Origin: a virus | DNA: 64,000 nucleotides | IMG/VR virus record: IMGVR_UViG_3300030060_002738 | Coordinates: 34,041 to 98,040 of that record | Strand: one strand, 5' to 3' | Shown here: piece after piece, positions 1 to 5,898 of the stretch | Position numbering within the stretch: the stretch's first letter is position 1 | Layout: each line of letters opens with the position of its first letter | Made by a program: the position numbers and the translations under genes | Notes under the pieces: generated by a model | What the model was told of the DNA's origin: nothing | Database searches by the model: none | Seen by the model: the letters and a program-made list of their open reading frames with translations, nothing else

Positions 1-78
1 ATCTAACGGTCTCCAAGTAAATGCTTGCATCTCTTCAATAGATACAATACCGTTAGTAAATCGGATGTAGCCTTTCAT
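1..78 (-). CDS. Hypothetical protein, partial, runs off the left edge
   Basis: Leftward reading frame of 26 codons that begins with ATG at 78 and stays open to base 1. Its start overlaps the TGA stop of the upstream gene in an ATGA arrangement, the same coupling used by the next two gene junctions, which is the main reason to accept it. The visible part (begins MKGYIRFTNG) shows no recognisable domain. It looks like the fourth cistron of a leftward operon starting at 1098. Confidence 0.5.
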   Translation of the reverse strand, partial: MKGYIRFTNGIVSIEEMQAFTWRPLD

Positions 79-245
79 TCTTCTTCAATTCCATGCATTG
101 CCAACCACTCACCATAGTCAGGCTCACACCTACATAGACAAGGGACAGGTTCTTTCTCCCCATCTGCGGTTTGTAAAACTGCCGTTCCAGTTCCGTGACA
201 CACACTGCATATCTCTTCTTCTCTAGTTATCTTTACAATTCTCAT
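75..245 (-). CDS. Small zinc-ribbon-like protein (56 aa)
   Basis: A 56-residue leftward frame. ATG at 245 overlaps the stop of the 242-814 gene (ATGA), and its own stop overlaps the next start. It contains CSVCHGTG and, about 20 residues later, CLCRC, so two Cys pairs could hold one zinc ion. CxxCxGxG is the style of the DnaJ-type zinc centre, but there is only one such unit. Function unknown; a small zinc-stabilised accessory protein is an inference. Confidence 0.6.
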   Translation of the reverse strand: MRIVKITREEEICSVCHGTGTAVLQTADGEKEPVPCLCRCEPDYGEWLAMHGIEEE

Positions 246-814
246 ATTAATCCCAACCTCGTTAGGAAAGCATTGCTTTCTTGTTTATATTCAAACGACT
301 TTCTCAAGTAGTGGTCTTCAGGCCACCAACTCGGTTCTTCTCTTCTCTTCCAAGTAGCGAATCTCCACTTGTCATCAAGATAGTATTGACGATACTTCTC
401 GATAGTCGTCATGTCATCAAATCCATCTGCCTTTCTACACTCCATGTGAGGAGAGATAGCGATGGCGAATGTCGTCAACCCATCATCAGGAAGAAGCATC
501 TCTGCCTCATCCATCTGAGCGGAATAACGATTCATCTGAACTTCGACTTGATGGATTCGGTCATACCTGAGTGTATACTCACGACACAAAGCGTAAGTGT
601 GATTACGCAACCATCGGAAGTTCTGTCTTGTCTCCCTAGCCCAAATAGTGCAAGGGTGATTCAACATCACAGGTCTCCAACCTGCTTCCAAACCAAGGTA
701 GTCCACGATGGTAAACAGCATCTGCAAACTCTCAGTCGGCATCTTGACTACATGCTTATCCAACATCATCTCAGCACTCTTGGTAGGGCAATCATCTAAA
801 CAGAATATGTTCAT
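242..814 (-). CDS. Conserved tailed-virus protein of the MNIF-LD-DKHVVKM type
   Basis: 190 residues. The N-terminus (MNIFCLDDCP, then DKHVVKMPTES) and the C-terminal segment with WKRREEPSWW match the pattern of a family I know from marine and cyanobacterial tailed viruses. Such proteins start MNIF-LD, carry an invariant DKHVVKM block and end with a Trp-rich basic segment. NHPCTIWAR and NFRWL in the middle are also typical. The family is usually left hypothetical and I assign no reaction. The start overlaps the stop of the 811-1098 gene (ATGA), so it is the second cistron of the leftward operon. Confidence 0.75.
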   Translation of the reverse strand: MNIFCLDDCPTKSAEMMLDKHVVKMPTESLQMLFTIVDYLGLEAGWRPVMLNHPCTIWARETRQNFRWLRNHTYALCREYTLRYDRIHQVEVQMNRYSAQMDEAEMLLPDDGLTTFAIAISPHMECRKADGFDDMTTIEKYRQYYLDDKWRFATWKRREEPSWWPEDHYLRKSFEYKQESNAFLTRLGLI

Positions 815-1098
815 TGTTCTCTCCTTCCTGCATGTGGTAGGTCAACCTCGTTAATCTCCCAAACCTTCCAACCCAATGAGTCAAGTTCGACTTGTGAGAA
901 AGTTCCCCATTCATCATACATGCCCTGTACGAAACCATACCAAAGTGGCGCACCACCGTAGTCTCTTCTTTCCATCTTGGTTGCAAACCAATACCAACCA
1001 CTGTAAGATTCCCAACCTCTGAGAACTTCTCTCTTCGTTCCATCTGTCATTTCTATCATTAACTTGTTTTCTTCAGTTACCAGTTTTGTCATTTTCAA
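811..1098 (-). CDS. Hypothetical Trp-rich small protein (95 aa)
   Basis: First gene of the leftward operon; its stop overlaps the start of the next gene. ATG at 1098 is preceded by TAGGTGATTGAAA, a good Shine-Dalgarno match (GGTGAT), which supports this start over the Met two codons later. The product is rich in Trp, Tyr and Gly (GWESYSGWYWFATK, GGAPLWYGF), suggesting a compact beta domain. I do not recognise a family. Confidence 0.7.
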   Translation of the reverse strand: MKMTKLVTEENKLMIEMTDGTKREVLRGWESYSGWYWFATKMERRDYGGAPLWYGFVQGMYDEWGTFSQVELDSLGWKVWEINEVDLPHAGRREQ

Positions 1099-1542
1099 TC
1101 ACCTATTATTATTGTAGGAATGTAAACGCAGAGAAAGACATAGACTGCGAAATCTATACTACTAGAGTGTGAAGCATACGATACCGAACAATTCCAGCAT
1201 GTTTCGGATATCGCTTCTGTCTTTTTTATTTCATAGTAAAACTCTGCTCTTTGTGAGTGTGATTAGTAAGGTGAAAACTTTGTACCGCAACTGGTTTTCT
1301 CTTCATTAAGTTCTTATTGCCTCGTCAGGACTTACACAATTGAACGCCTTACTCTTGCGAGTGTGATATCGGATAAAAGCATGGGGGAGATGAGTCCCAT
1401 CACTGCTATTGATTTGCTTTTTTTACCGCAGTAAACCGATGTTTGAATAGAAAGGGGAAACGAGTAAGTGCTGTGCCTATACCAACGGGTAGGGAACAGC
1501 AACGTGGTAGAACACATTGCCAATATTAATTACTAGACCGGA
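1099..1542. other. Non-coding stretch with a repeated octamer and a hairpin
   Basis: About 440 bp with no convincing gene. GAGTGTGA occurs three times on the plus strand (1165-1172, 1255-1262, 1359-1366). The last two copies share flanks of the form CTCTT-N-GAGTGTGAT. A ten-pair hairpin with one bulge lies at 1179-1213 (arms CGATACCGAA and TTCGGATATCG), followed on the plus strand by a T-rich run, like an intrinsic terminator. A 63-codon leftward frame (1332-1523) has unconvincing composition. The stretch may be leader or regulatory DNA for the 1098 operon or hold an unannotated RNA. Confidence 0.4.
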
Positions 1543-1770
1543 TTATCCTGCTTTATTTTTTATAGCGCAAAGCCACTCAATTGTTCCCCGGATGGAATTT
1601 GACACACCGCTTCCCAATGGGTACAGTGAACCATCCTTATCTGAGCGAACCCGTTTTCCACAACTACTAATCTCATCGCTAGATTTGACGTTGGTTGCTT
1701 CTATCATAACCCTAGTATCTTTCTCGTTTTTTACTTCGGAAACCCCAAGTTTCTCCATGCTCGCCGTCAT
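1543..1770 (-). CDS. Possible hypothetical protein (75 aa)
   Basis: A leftward frame in the same orientation as its neighbours, 46 bp downstream of the 1817-2149 gene. Composition is plausible (charged N-terminal half, then LYPLGSGV and GTIEWLCAIKNKAG) but no family is recognised and no clear ribosome binding site precedes ATG 1770. The overlapping 123-codon plus-strand frame at 1517-1888 is rejected because it runs into the well-supported 1817-2149 gene. Confidence 0.35.
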   Translation of the reverse strand: MTASMEKLGVSEVKNEKDTRVMIEATNVKSSDEISSCGKRVRSDKDGSLYPLGSGVSNSIRGTIEWLCAIKNKAG

Positions 1771-1816
1771 CCCGCTAAAGATTCATGGCTCTACGAGCAT
1801 TGGTGGAGTGTTATGT

Positions 1817-2149
1817 TTACTCTTGACTCCTGTAAACAAGGAGCAGAGTCAGATATCCTATCAAGTCCTTGATGATATCATCATCTGATTCAAGTGAGTC
1901 ATTACCTTGAACAAGTCTATTCAACTTGTCATCGATTCTGACTTTGATTTGTTCTTCTTGGTCTGCATGAGAAAAGAACCTTGTTGGATTCAATACTGAA
2001 TCTCCATACTGCCTGTTCTTCTGAAGTAGCATGTCCCTCATCTCTTCACACATTGATGAAATCTGCAACTGTGATTCAGTCATCTCATCAACTAATTCTT
2101 CGTTATTGCTTGGTGTTTTTACACCCCATTTGTTCTTTTCTTCTGTCAT
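1817..2149 (-). CDS. DUF1599 / nucleotide-modification-associated domain 1 protein
   Basis: 110 residues. The core from about residue 38 (MLLQKNRQYGDSVLNPTRFF, then EQIKVRIDDKLNRL, then DDIIKDLIGYLTLL) follows the pattern of the DUF1599 family, with a K-N-x-x-YG-x-S block, an RIDDKL-x-RL helix and a final DLIGYL helix. The family is associated in viruses with modified-nucleotide metabolism and looks like an all-alpha, MazG-like nucleotide binder. No DNA-modifying enzyme is visible in the window, so which nucleotide it acts on is open. It is the first leftward gene beside the divergent AT-rich region. Confidence 0.75.
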   Translation of the reverse strand: MTEEKNKWGVKTPSNNEELVDEMTESQLQISSMCEEMRDMLLQKNRQYGDSVLNPTRFFSHADQEEQIKVRIDDKLNRLVQGNDSLESDDDIIKDLIGYLTLLLVYRSQE

Positions 2150-2173
2150 GTTATTTCCAACCTGTTTGTGCTT

Positions 2174-2415
2174 TTATCATTTATTATCATATATTATCAG
2201 TAGATGATAAAATACAACTTTAGAGCAGTGTTGCGTTTTTCGCATATTTTATCATTTTCTCAATTTTATCATGGTCTCCATAGGAGAGAGAGAGTAGTAT
2301 ATGTGACATATAGTAGTAGTATAGATGATGATAATAATGATAAAATGATAATATTCAATAAAATCAACAATTCTAGCAAGTATTCGCACATTTTAATTTT
2401 CTCACTCAATGATAA
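2174..2415. repeat. TTATCAT/ATGATAA repeat array, candidate replication origin or control region
   Basis: The heptamer TTATCAT, or its complement ATGATAA, occurs nine times exactly: 2174, 2184, 2249 and 2266 in one orientation, and 2204, 2328, 2337, 2345 and 2409 in the other. An imperfect copy lies at 2194. The region is very AT-rich and lies between the leftward genes ending at 2149 and the rightward genes starting at 2830. Directly repeated sites in AT-rich DNA between divergent gene blocks are typical of initiator-bound origins. Part of the density could simply reflect low complexity. Confidence 0.5.
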
Positions 2416-2764
2416 AATCAAGAAAATATGAGAATATCGGAATAGTTGTAAATGACACTAAGATATGCGATATGAATATACGTCATAAGATATCCATATG
2501 ACATATATGATATAATATACATATAGGGAGTGTCATTCACACCCTATTGCTCGTTAGTAGATTTAGGTATCAATAATTACGGACAACTAGCGATTGTCAA
2601 CTAAAAGCGGATATGGAATCTACTGTGCAAAAGAGAAGTTTCTCTTGAAAGTCCTCAGATGATTCTGAGCAACCTTCTACCCAAACATCACTACTTAAAG
2701 CGTCATCCACCCCACCTTACCACGCAAAAAAACTGCTGTTATGTGTAAAGTCAGACTTTATCAC
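2416..2764. other. AT-rich divergent intergenic DNA with a spaced inverted repeat
   Basis: No gene is seen here. AATGACACT (2452-2460) and AGTGTCATT (2528-2536) form an exact nine-base inverted repeat about 67 bp apart. They enclose a run of alternating AT-rich words such as ATATGACATATATGATATAATATAC in shortened form (for example CATATATGATATA). Such DNA melts easily and could form a stem. From about 2540 to 2760 the sequence is less biased and I see nothing definite beyond a small AAAGTCAGACTTT palindrome near 2746. Confidence 0.4.
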
Positions 2765-2807
2765 AACCATATGGTTAGACAACTTTGCTCGCTCTAACCT
2801 CATAAAG
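2765..2807 (+). promoter_or_regulatory. Compound operator copy 1 plus TATA-like box for the 2830 gene
   Basis: AACCATATGGTT (2765-2776) is a perfect palindrome. ACTTTG follows at 2782-2787, the same six-base spacing seen in two other copies. The left ACAAAGT arm is not recognisable in this copy. A TATA-like CTCATAAAG sits at 2800-2807, about 26 bp before ATG 2830, which allows a leaderless start. An operator upstream of the TATA box suits an activator, but this is inference from position. Confidence 0.5.
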
Positions 2808-2829
2808 CGATGATTTTTTGTAAGGCTAC

Positions 2830-2952
2830 ATGGAATATGATATGGAATGTGAAGGTTGTAAAGAGATAGTGACAATAACAGGTGCTTACCTCGGAGTTAT
2901 CGAAGACGCATGGTGCGAGTGCTGTGGTTGGGAAGGTGAGAATCTTGAGTGA
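2830..2952 (+). CDS. Small four-cysteine zinc-ribbon protein (40 aa)
   Basis: First gene of the rightward block. The 40-residue product has CEGC at residues 7-10 and CECC at 29-32, with a short beta-like stretch between (IVTITGAYLGVI): a minimal two-knuckle zinc ribbon. ATG 2830 lies about 26 bp from a TATA-like box, so the message may be leaderless. Its tail overlaps the next gene. A longer frame reading across it from 2882 is not a real N-terminus, because it begins inside this gene. Function unknown. Confidence 0.6.
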   Translation: MEYDMECEGCKEIVTITGAYLGVIEDAWCECCGWEGENLE

Positions 2953-3202
2953 TGTTTACGAATATACAATAGATGAGTGGTCAGTAGATACGAGGAAGTG
3001 GTTAGTCACTTCACCAAAGAAACTGACTTACGAACAAGTTGTAGGCTTGGCCTGTGACTTACCTGAACAGTCAATCGAGGTTCTTCTTGGTGATTCTGAG
3101 ATGCCCGGTCTTGAGGGAGTTGTTGTAAACTTCCTTGGAACAGAATATGGTGATGACTCACAACATGAGGTACTTGGAGATTTCAAGGGGGAAGAAGAAT
3201 GA
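2936..3202 (+). CDS. Hypothetical small acidic protein
   Basis: About 88 residues from GTG 2936 (MRILSDVYEYTIDEW). The frame is open further up to 2882, but the extra residues lie over the zinc-ribbon gene and look like a shadow, so I prefer GTG 2936. GGGAAG just upstream is a weak ribosome binding site. The product is acidic, with a KLTYEQVVGLACDLP helix and an acidic tail. No family recognised. Its stop overlaps the next start (ATGA). Confidence 0.6.
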   Translation: MRILSDVYEYTIDEWSVDTRKWLVTSPKKLTYEQVVGLACDLPEQSIEVLLGDSEMPGLEGVVVNFLGTEYGDDSQHEVLGDFKGEEE

Positions 3203-3426
3203 TTCTTACAAACACAATGGATGAAGGTCAACAGGAGGATACAGATAAACTCAAGCAACGTGCCGTTCATCCAAGCGTTGCTGACTTTATTCAATCTCTT
3301 GCTGAATGGGGCTTCAACCATGTAGACCATACGATGCTATGGGAAGCCATGTGTGCAGTTATTGAAGCGGGTGAGCGTGGCGACCTTGACGATATCATAG
3401 ATTATTATGAAGGTGATGAAGAATGA
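3199..3426 (+). CDS. Hypothetical small protein (75 aa)
   Basis: ATG 3199 overlaps the preceding stop in ATGA and its own stop overlaps the next start, so it is translationally coupled on both sides. The product is helical and acidic, with a segment around VADFIQSLAEWGFNHVDHTM and an acidic DDIIDYYEGDEE end. No recognised domain. Confidence 0.65.
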   Translation: MILTNTMDEGQQEDTDKLKQRAVHPSVADFIQSLAEWGFNHVDHTMLWEAMCAVIEAGERGDLDDIIDYYEGDEE

Positions 3427-3536
3427 GATGTAAAGTATGTCAAGAAGAACACCACGACACTTGCCCTTTGGTAGAGGGTTGTTCATGTTGTGAATGGACA
3501 ATGAAACAAGCACAAGGAGGAGAACTAGATGTATGA
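3423..3536 (+). CDS. Cysteine-rich microprotein (37 aa)
   Basis: ATG 3423 overlaps the previous stop. The 37-residue product contains MRCKVC, then CPLVEGCSCC, so six Cys plus several His (EEHHD) could form a zinc knuckle. Its end overlaps the next gene, whose start is supported by homology. Likely a small zinc protein of the early rightward operon; function unknown. Confidence 0.55.
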   Translation: MRCKVCQEEHHDTCPLVEGCSCCEWTMKQAQGGELDV

Positions 3537-3705
3537 GATAATTAGATTTAGATTTGATGGAAATCATAGAGTAATCAAGAGAGGGTTAACTCTTGAAGAA
3601 GCACAAGAACACTGCCTAGACCCCGAATCAAGTGGGAAAACCTGTTCGGATTTGAGTAAGCGTGGTAAGTGGTTTGATAAATATACGAAGGAGGAAGGAG
3701 AATGA
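3529..3705 (+). CDS. Conserved small tailed-virus protein (MYEIIRF...VIKRGLTLEEAQEHC)
   Basis: 58 residues. MYEIIRF, VIKRGLTLEEAQEHC, a DPESSGKTC segment and WFDKYTKE near the end match a very widespread small phage protein that I know by this exact pattern (MY-IIRF, RG-TLEEAQ-HC-DPE-SS, then WFDGY). Its role is not established. ATG 3529 overlaps the preceding stop, and the stop overlaps the next ATG (ATGA). Confidence 0.8.
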   Translation: MYEIIRFRFDGNHRVIKRGLTLEEAQEHCLDPESSGKTCSDLSKRGKWFDKYTKEEGE

Positions 3706-3911
3706 GAGACATAGAGAATCACATGGTAGCCCTACCACAACCGGAGTTGGAGTACGAACCTGAGTGCGACCATTCAGACATTCAACATCTAAATGTTGAG
3801 TGCTTTGGTGATGGAACATATATTGACTTCAGAATCAGATGTTGTGACTGTGGAGCCGAGGGTTATCGACTCTACACTATCAAAGAATGGTCAGATGACT
3901 TTGACAACTGA
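3702..3911 (+). CDS. Hypothetical protein with a Cys cluster (69 aa)
   Basis: Last gene of the 2830-3911 overlapping cluster; ATG overlaps the previous stop. It carries an acidic N-terminal half and then CCDCGAEGYRLY, with ECDHSDIQH further up. The Cys/His arrangement suggests a single zinc site. A UUCG-type hairpin follows the stop directly. No family recognised. Confidence 0.65.
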   Translation: MRDIENHMVALPQPELEYEPECDHSDIQHLNVECFGDGTYIDFRIRCCDCGAEGYRLYTIKEWSDDFDN

Positions 3912-3915
3912 AAGC

Positions 3916-3929
3916 CACCCTTCGGGGTG
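3916..3929 (+). terminator. Hairpin with TTCG tetraloop after the first small-gene cluster
   Basis: CACCC-TTCG-GGGTG is a perfect five-pair stem with a very stable UUCG loop. It starts five bases after the stop at 3911 and is followed by a CGTTTTAC stretch. It lies just ahead of the next operator and promoter, as expected for a transcript end. Confidence 0.5.
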
Positions 3930-3943
3930 CGCCGTTTTACTCT

Positions 3944-4000
3944 ACAAAGTTCTTACCATATGGTAGGGAAACTTTGTGGCGAAGCATCTACCCTATATAG
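3944..4000 (+). promoter_or_regulatory. Compound operator copy 2 plus TATA box (CCTATATAG)
   Basis: ACAAAGT (3944-3950), ACCATATGGT (3955-3964) and ACTTTGT (3971-3977) form a nested inverted repeat. CCCTATATAG at 3991-4000 is the archaeal-type TATA box, about 36 bp from the palindrome centre. The same ordered set recurs at 4611-4673. Confidence 0.65.
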
Positions 4001-4062
4001 TGATGGAAACGTGTATGGTTGTAGTCGTAGGGATGCGACACACTATAATGGAGATGAAATGA

Positions 4063-4536
4063 ATGGCGATGGAAAATTGGAATGAATTTAGCGAAACCGT
4101 AGTCGCATACTGCGACTCACCGAACGCCCAAGTGGATGAGTTCACTGCTGGAATGGCGAAGAACTTCATCGTAAAGGGAACTGAAGAGCCGAGGTCACAA
4201 GTAAGGCTATCGAGGACAATCAAGGATATCCTCTCTGCGTTTACTGACTCCCCTCTGAATGGTCGTGCATCCGGTAGCAGAAAGACCGGAGTACAGAGAC
4301 TATCCGAGAAAGCACAGGCACTTTGGGCAGACACTGTAAGCATGGAGACCGTTGACGGTATTACTACCATCACTCTCGATGCTGAAGCATATGAGTATCA
4401 CACAACCTTCGCAGGAAGGAAAGACGAAAACGGCGACCCCCTAACATCATGGGGTAGCAACGAAAATATGGTCGCTCACACCTTAATGAGCAAACTTGAG
4501 AGCGGATTCGTATCCGCCCACAAGGAGGACAACTGA
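4063..4536 (+). CDS. Hypothetical protein (157 aa), operator-controlled
   Basis: Single gene behind operator copy 2. The 157-residue product starts MAMENWNEFSETVVAY, is mixed alpha/beta in appearance and matches no family I know. The TATA box at 3991-4000 predicts transcription from about 4020, leaving a leader of about 40 bases with GGAG at 4050-4053 as the ribosome site. A short frame (ATG 4015, or in phase from 4003) encodes 15 residues (MVVVVGMRHTIMEMK) and stops at 4060-4062, directly abutting this start. It could be a leader peptide or chance. A strong hairpin follows the gene. Confidence 0.7.
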   Translation: MAMENWNEFSETVVAYCDSPNAQVDEFTAGMAKNFIVKGTEEPRSQVRLSRTIKDILSAFTDSPLNGRASGSRKTGVQRLSEKAQALWADTVSMETVDGITTITLDAEAYEYHTTFAGRKDENGDPLTSWGSNENMVAHTLMSKLESGFVSAHKEDN

Positions 4537-4562
4537 TTAGGTAGTCCTTGCATCCCTGCGAC

Positions 4563-4599
4563 TGCACTCTTAGGCCGATTTATCGGTCTTTGAGGTGCA
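4563..4599 (+). terminator. Long two-part hairpin downstream of the 4063 gene
   Basis: Outer arms TGCACTC and GAGGTGCA pair with one bulge. Inside them GGCCGA-TTTA-TCGGTC forms a six-pair stem at 4573-4588. It sits between the stop at 4536 and the next operator at 4611, as expected for a transcript end or a processing signal. Confidence 0.5.
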
Positions 4600-4610
4600 T
4601 CGTTCCGAAT

Positions 4611-4673
4611 ACAAAGTAATTACCACCATATGGTAGGGAAACTTTGTGCAATAAAATGGCGTACCCTATATAG
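4611..4673 (+). promoter_or_regulatory. Compound operator copy 3 plus TATA box, leaderless promoter
   Basis: ACAAAGT (4611-4617), ACCATATGGT (4625-4634) and ACTTTGT (4641-4647) are symmetric around 4629. CCCTATATAG lies at 4664-4673 and ATG 4694 is about 25 bp from its centre, the normal archaeal TATA-to-start distance for a leaderless message. Confidence 0.7.
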
Positions 4674-4693
4674 TGATGGGCAAAGTGAGGGGT

Positions 4694-4870
4694 ATGGAAC
4701 CACAATTAATGCCCACTAAGGTATATCAATACGAGATTGAACTAGGTCATGCTAAATCAGGTTCTGACCATGTTCTAATCATCAAGAGTCTCAAGGTTCG
4801 TGGTGATGACTTATCACTAGTCATGGCTGAACTCAAGGCAGGATTACAAAACATGCAGGAGGTGCTTTGA
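4694..4870 (+). CDS. Hypothetical small protein (58 aa), probably leaderless
   Basis: The frame is open from 4673, but ATG 4673 lies directly on the TATA box, so ATG 4694 (MEPQLMPTKVYQYEIEL) is chosen. The product is a short beta-rich protein ending in a helix (DDLSLVMAELKAGL). Its stop overlaps the next gene (TGATG). No family recognised. Confidence 0.6.
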   Translation: MEPQLMPTKVYQYEIELGHAKSGSDHVLIIKSLKVRGDDLSLVMAELKAGLQNMQEVL

Positions 4871-5127
4871 TGGGAGCAAAACATGAAGTTGAATATGGTG
4901 ATTTCGTTTATTCTGATGGTACAATAGAAAGAAGCACAAAAGTCTACTTCGATACTGATAAAGAATGGAGAGACTTCATCGAGGGATTGAACGGCGAGTA
5001 TCCTGAAGGATTCTGTGGAGGTACATCAACAACATTCACTAAATGTTGGGTTGTAATCGAAAGTAAGCGTGTGCCTGTCTCAGAGATGTTCGCTTATCAG
5101 CGAAGCCAAGAACAAGAAGAAGAGTAA
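4870..5127 (+). CDS. Hypothetical protein (85 aa)
   Basis: ATG 4870 (MGAKHEVEYGDF) overlaps the stop of the preceding gene as TGATG; a TTG one codon upstream is a less likely start. The product looks beta-rich with an acidic Glu-rich C-terminus. The two genes form a small operon under operator copy 3. No family recognised. Confidence 0.65.
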   Translation: MGAKHEVEYGDFVYSDGTIERSTKVYFDTDKEWRDFIEGLNGEYPEGFCGGTSTTFTKCWVVIESKRVPVSEMFAYQRSQEQEEE

Positions 5128-5140
5128 TACATAACAGGCA

Positions 5141-5254
5141 TTCACAAGGCTACTTGGGATGTAAGCCCTGACCACTCCACCCTTAAGGGGAAAGCGAGGT
5201 TTCACCAGCGAAGGTGATTCATGAGAATAGTTCGCAGTCTCAGCCTTGTTTGAA
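5141..5254 (+). ncRNA. Candidate structured RNA
   Basis: In the gap after the 5127 stop, TTCA-CAAGGCT (5141-5151) pairs with AGCCTTG-TT-TGAA (5242-5254) as an 11-pair closing stem with a two-base bulge. Inside it are CCC-TTAA-GGG (5180-5189), TCACC-AGCGAA-GGTGA (5202-5217), a weaker GGG/CCC hairpin (5156-5168) and a possible GCGA/TCGC pairing (5194-5197 with 5232-5235). This multibranched arrangement could be a small viral RNA. No known RNA family is recognised, and pairing was judged by eye only. Confidence 0.35.
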
Positions 5255-5321
5255 CAATGGGGATGATGGACAAACAGTTCGTTCGACATGCAAATATGTG
5301 CAGCAGCGTAATTAGTCTTAG

Positions 5322-5417
5322 ATGAAGCCGGAATACACTCTAAGCAATGAATCGGGTATGAATCCTTATCCATGCAACAACTGTCACTGTCCTGACTCCT
5401 CTCTGTTGATGAGGTAG
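5322..5417 (+). CDS. Possible cysteine-containing microprotein (31 aa)
   Basis: A 31-codon frame from ATG 5322 to TAG 5417 encodes a peptide with PYPCNNCHCPDSS, a CxxCxC cluster like those in neighbouring microproteins. It lacks a clear ribosome binding site and lies in otherwise non-coding DNA just upstream of operator copy 4, so support is weak. Confidence 0.25.
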   Translation: MKPEYTLSNESGMNPYPCNNCHCPDSSLLMR

Positions 5418-5431
5418 CAGTCGTTTCACTC

Positions 5432-5483
5432 ACAAAGTCCTACTACCATATGGTAACTAACTTTGTATGTTCACCTCATAGTG
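5432..5483 (+). promoter_or_regulatory. Compound operator copy 4 plus TATA-like box
   Basis: ACAAAGT (5432-5438), TACCATATGGTA (5444-5455) and ACTTTGT (5460-5466) are symmetric about 5449. The downstream CCTCATAGTG (about 5474-5483) resembles the CCTATATAGTG of copies 2 and 3 and lies about 25 bp from ATG 5504, again fitting a leaderless start. Confidence 0.6.
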
Positions 5484-5503
5484 TGATGGTTTTTCATAAG
5501 GTC

Positions 5504-5761
5504 ATGCGAGTACAGCACATGATAACCAAGAGCGGAAACCAAGCAATGAATCAATTTGAGGTATTTGATGAAAAGGGAAAGCACTTTCTTTCATATGGGG
5601 TTGAGGTAGCAACTATTAACGGCGATGAAGTCACCCTTAACGCTCCTTATTGGGACATGTATTCAACGACAACTAATTATTATCTTCTTCAGTTCCTGAA
5701 TGAACCCTCAATCAAGGACATAAGGCAAAAGGTCAACGATGGCCTTTATCAAACTCGATAG
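5504..5761 (+). CDS. Hypothetical protein (85 aa), operator-controlled
   Basis: The frame is open from 5450, but that start lies inside the operator. ATG 5504 (MRVQHMITKSGNQ) is about 25 bp downstream of the TATA-like box, so I choose it; ATG 5486 is an alternative. The product is beta-rich in appearance (FEVFDEKGKHFLSYGVEV) with a C-terminal helix. A strong terminator-like hairpin follows at 5844. No family recognised. Confidence 0.6.
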   Translation: MRVQHMITKSGNQAMNQFEVFDEKGKHFLSYGVEVATINGDEVTLNAPYWDMYSTTTNYYLLQFLNEPSIKDIRQKVNDGLYQTR

Positions 5762-5843
5762 GCTCAATAATCGAGTATAATGGGCAGGTTAAGAACGGCA
5801 GATTTGAAAGAAGCCTCTCATTATTGAGTTAATTGAATGAGGG

Positions 5844-5871
5844 GGCAGCCCCTACACCTTCAGGGGCTGTC
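5844..5871 (+). terminator. Strong GC-rich hairpin
   Basis: GGCAGCCCCT (5844-5853) pairs with AGGGGCTGTC (5862-5871): ten pairs with one G-T, an eight-base loop, then TTCTCT. It closes the transcript from operator copy 4 ahead of copy 5. Confidence 0.6.
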
Positions 5872-5898
5872 TTCTCTACCCTCAAGGTGTTTGTTTAT

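Noticed and set aside
242-814. Pyrimidine-dimer glycosylase (DenV-like) for the MNIF-LD protein
   Set aside because: The sequence does not follow the T4 DenV pattern; the family is recognised only as conserved viral, so no enzymatic name is given.
1332-1523. 63-codon leftward frame
   Set aside because: No ribosome site, no recognisable features, and composition unlike neighbouring proteins; kept as non-coding stretch.
1517-1888. 123-codon plus-strand frame
   Set aside because: Overlaps the well-supported leftward DUF1599-type gene antisense and has a low-complexity Ser/Leu/Thr composition typical of shadow frames.
2882-2935. N-terminal extension of the 2936 gene from a start at 2882
   Set aside because: These codons lie over the zinc-ribbon gene at 2830-2952, whose CxxC pattern and promoter spacing are better supported.
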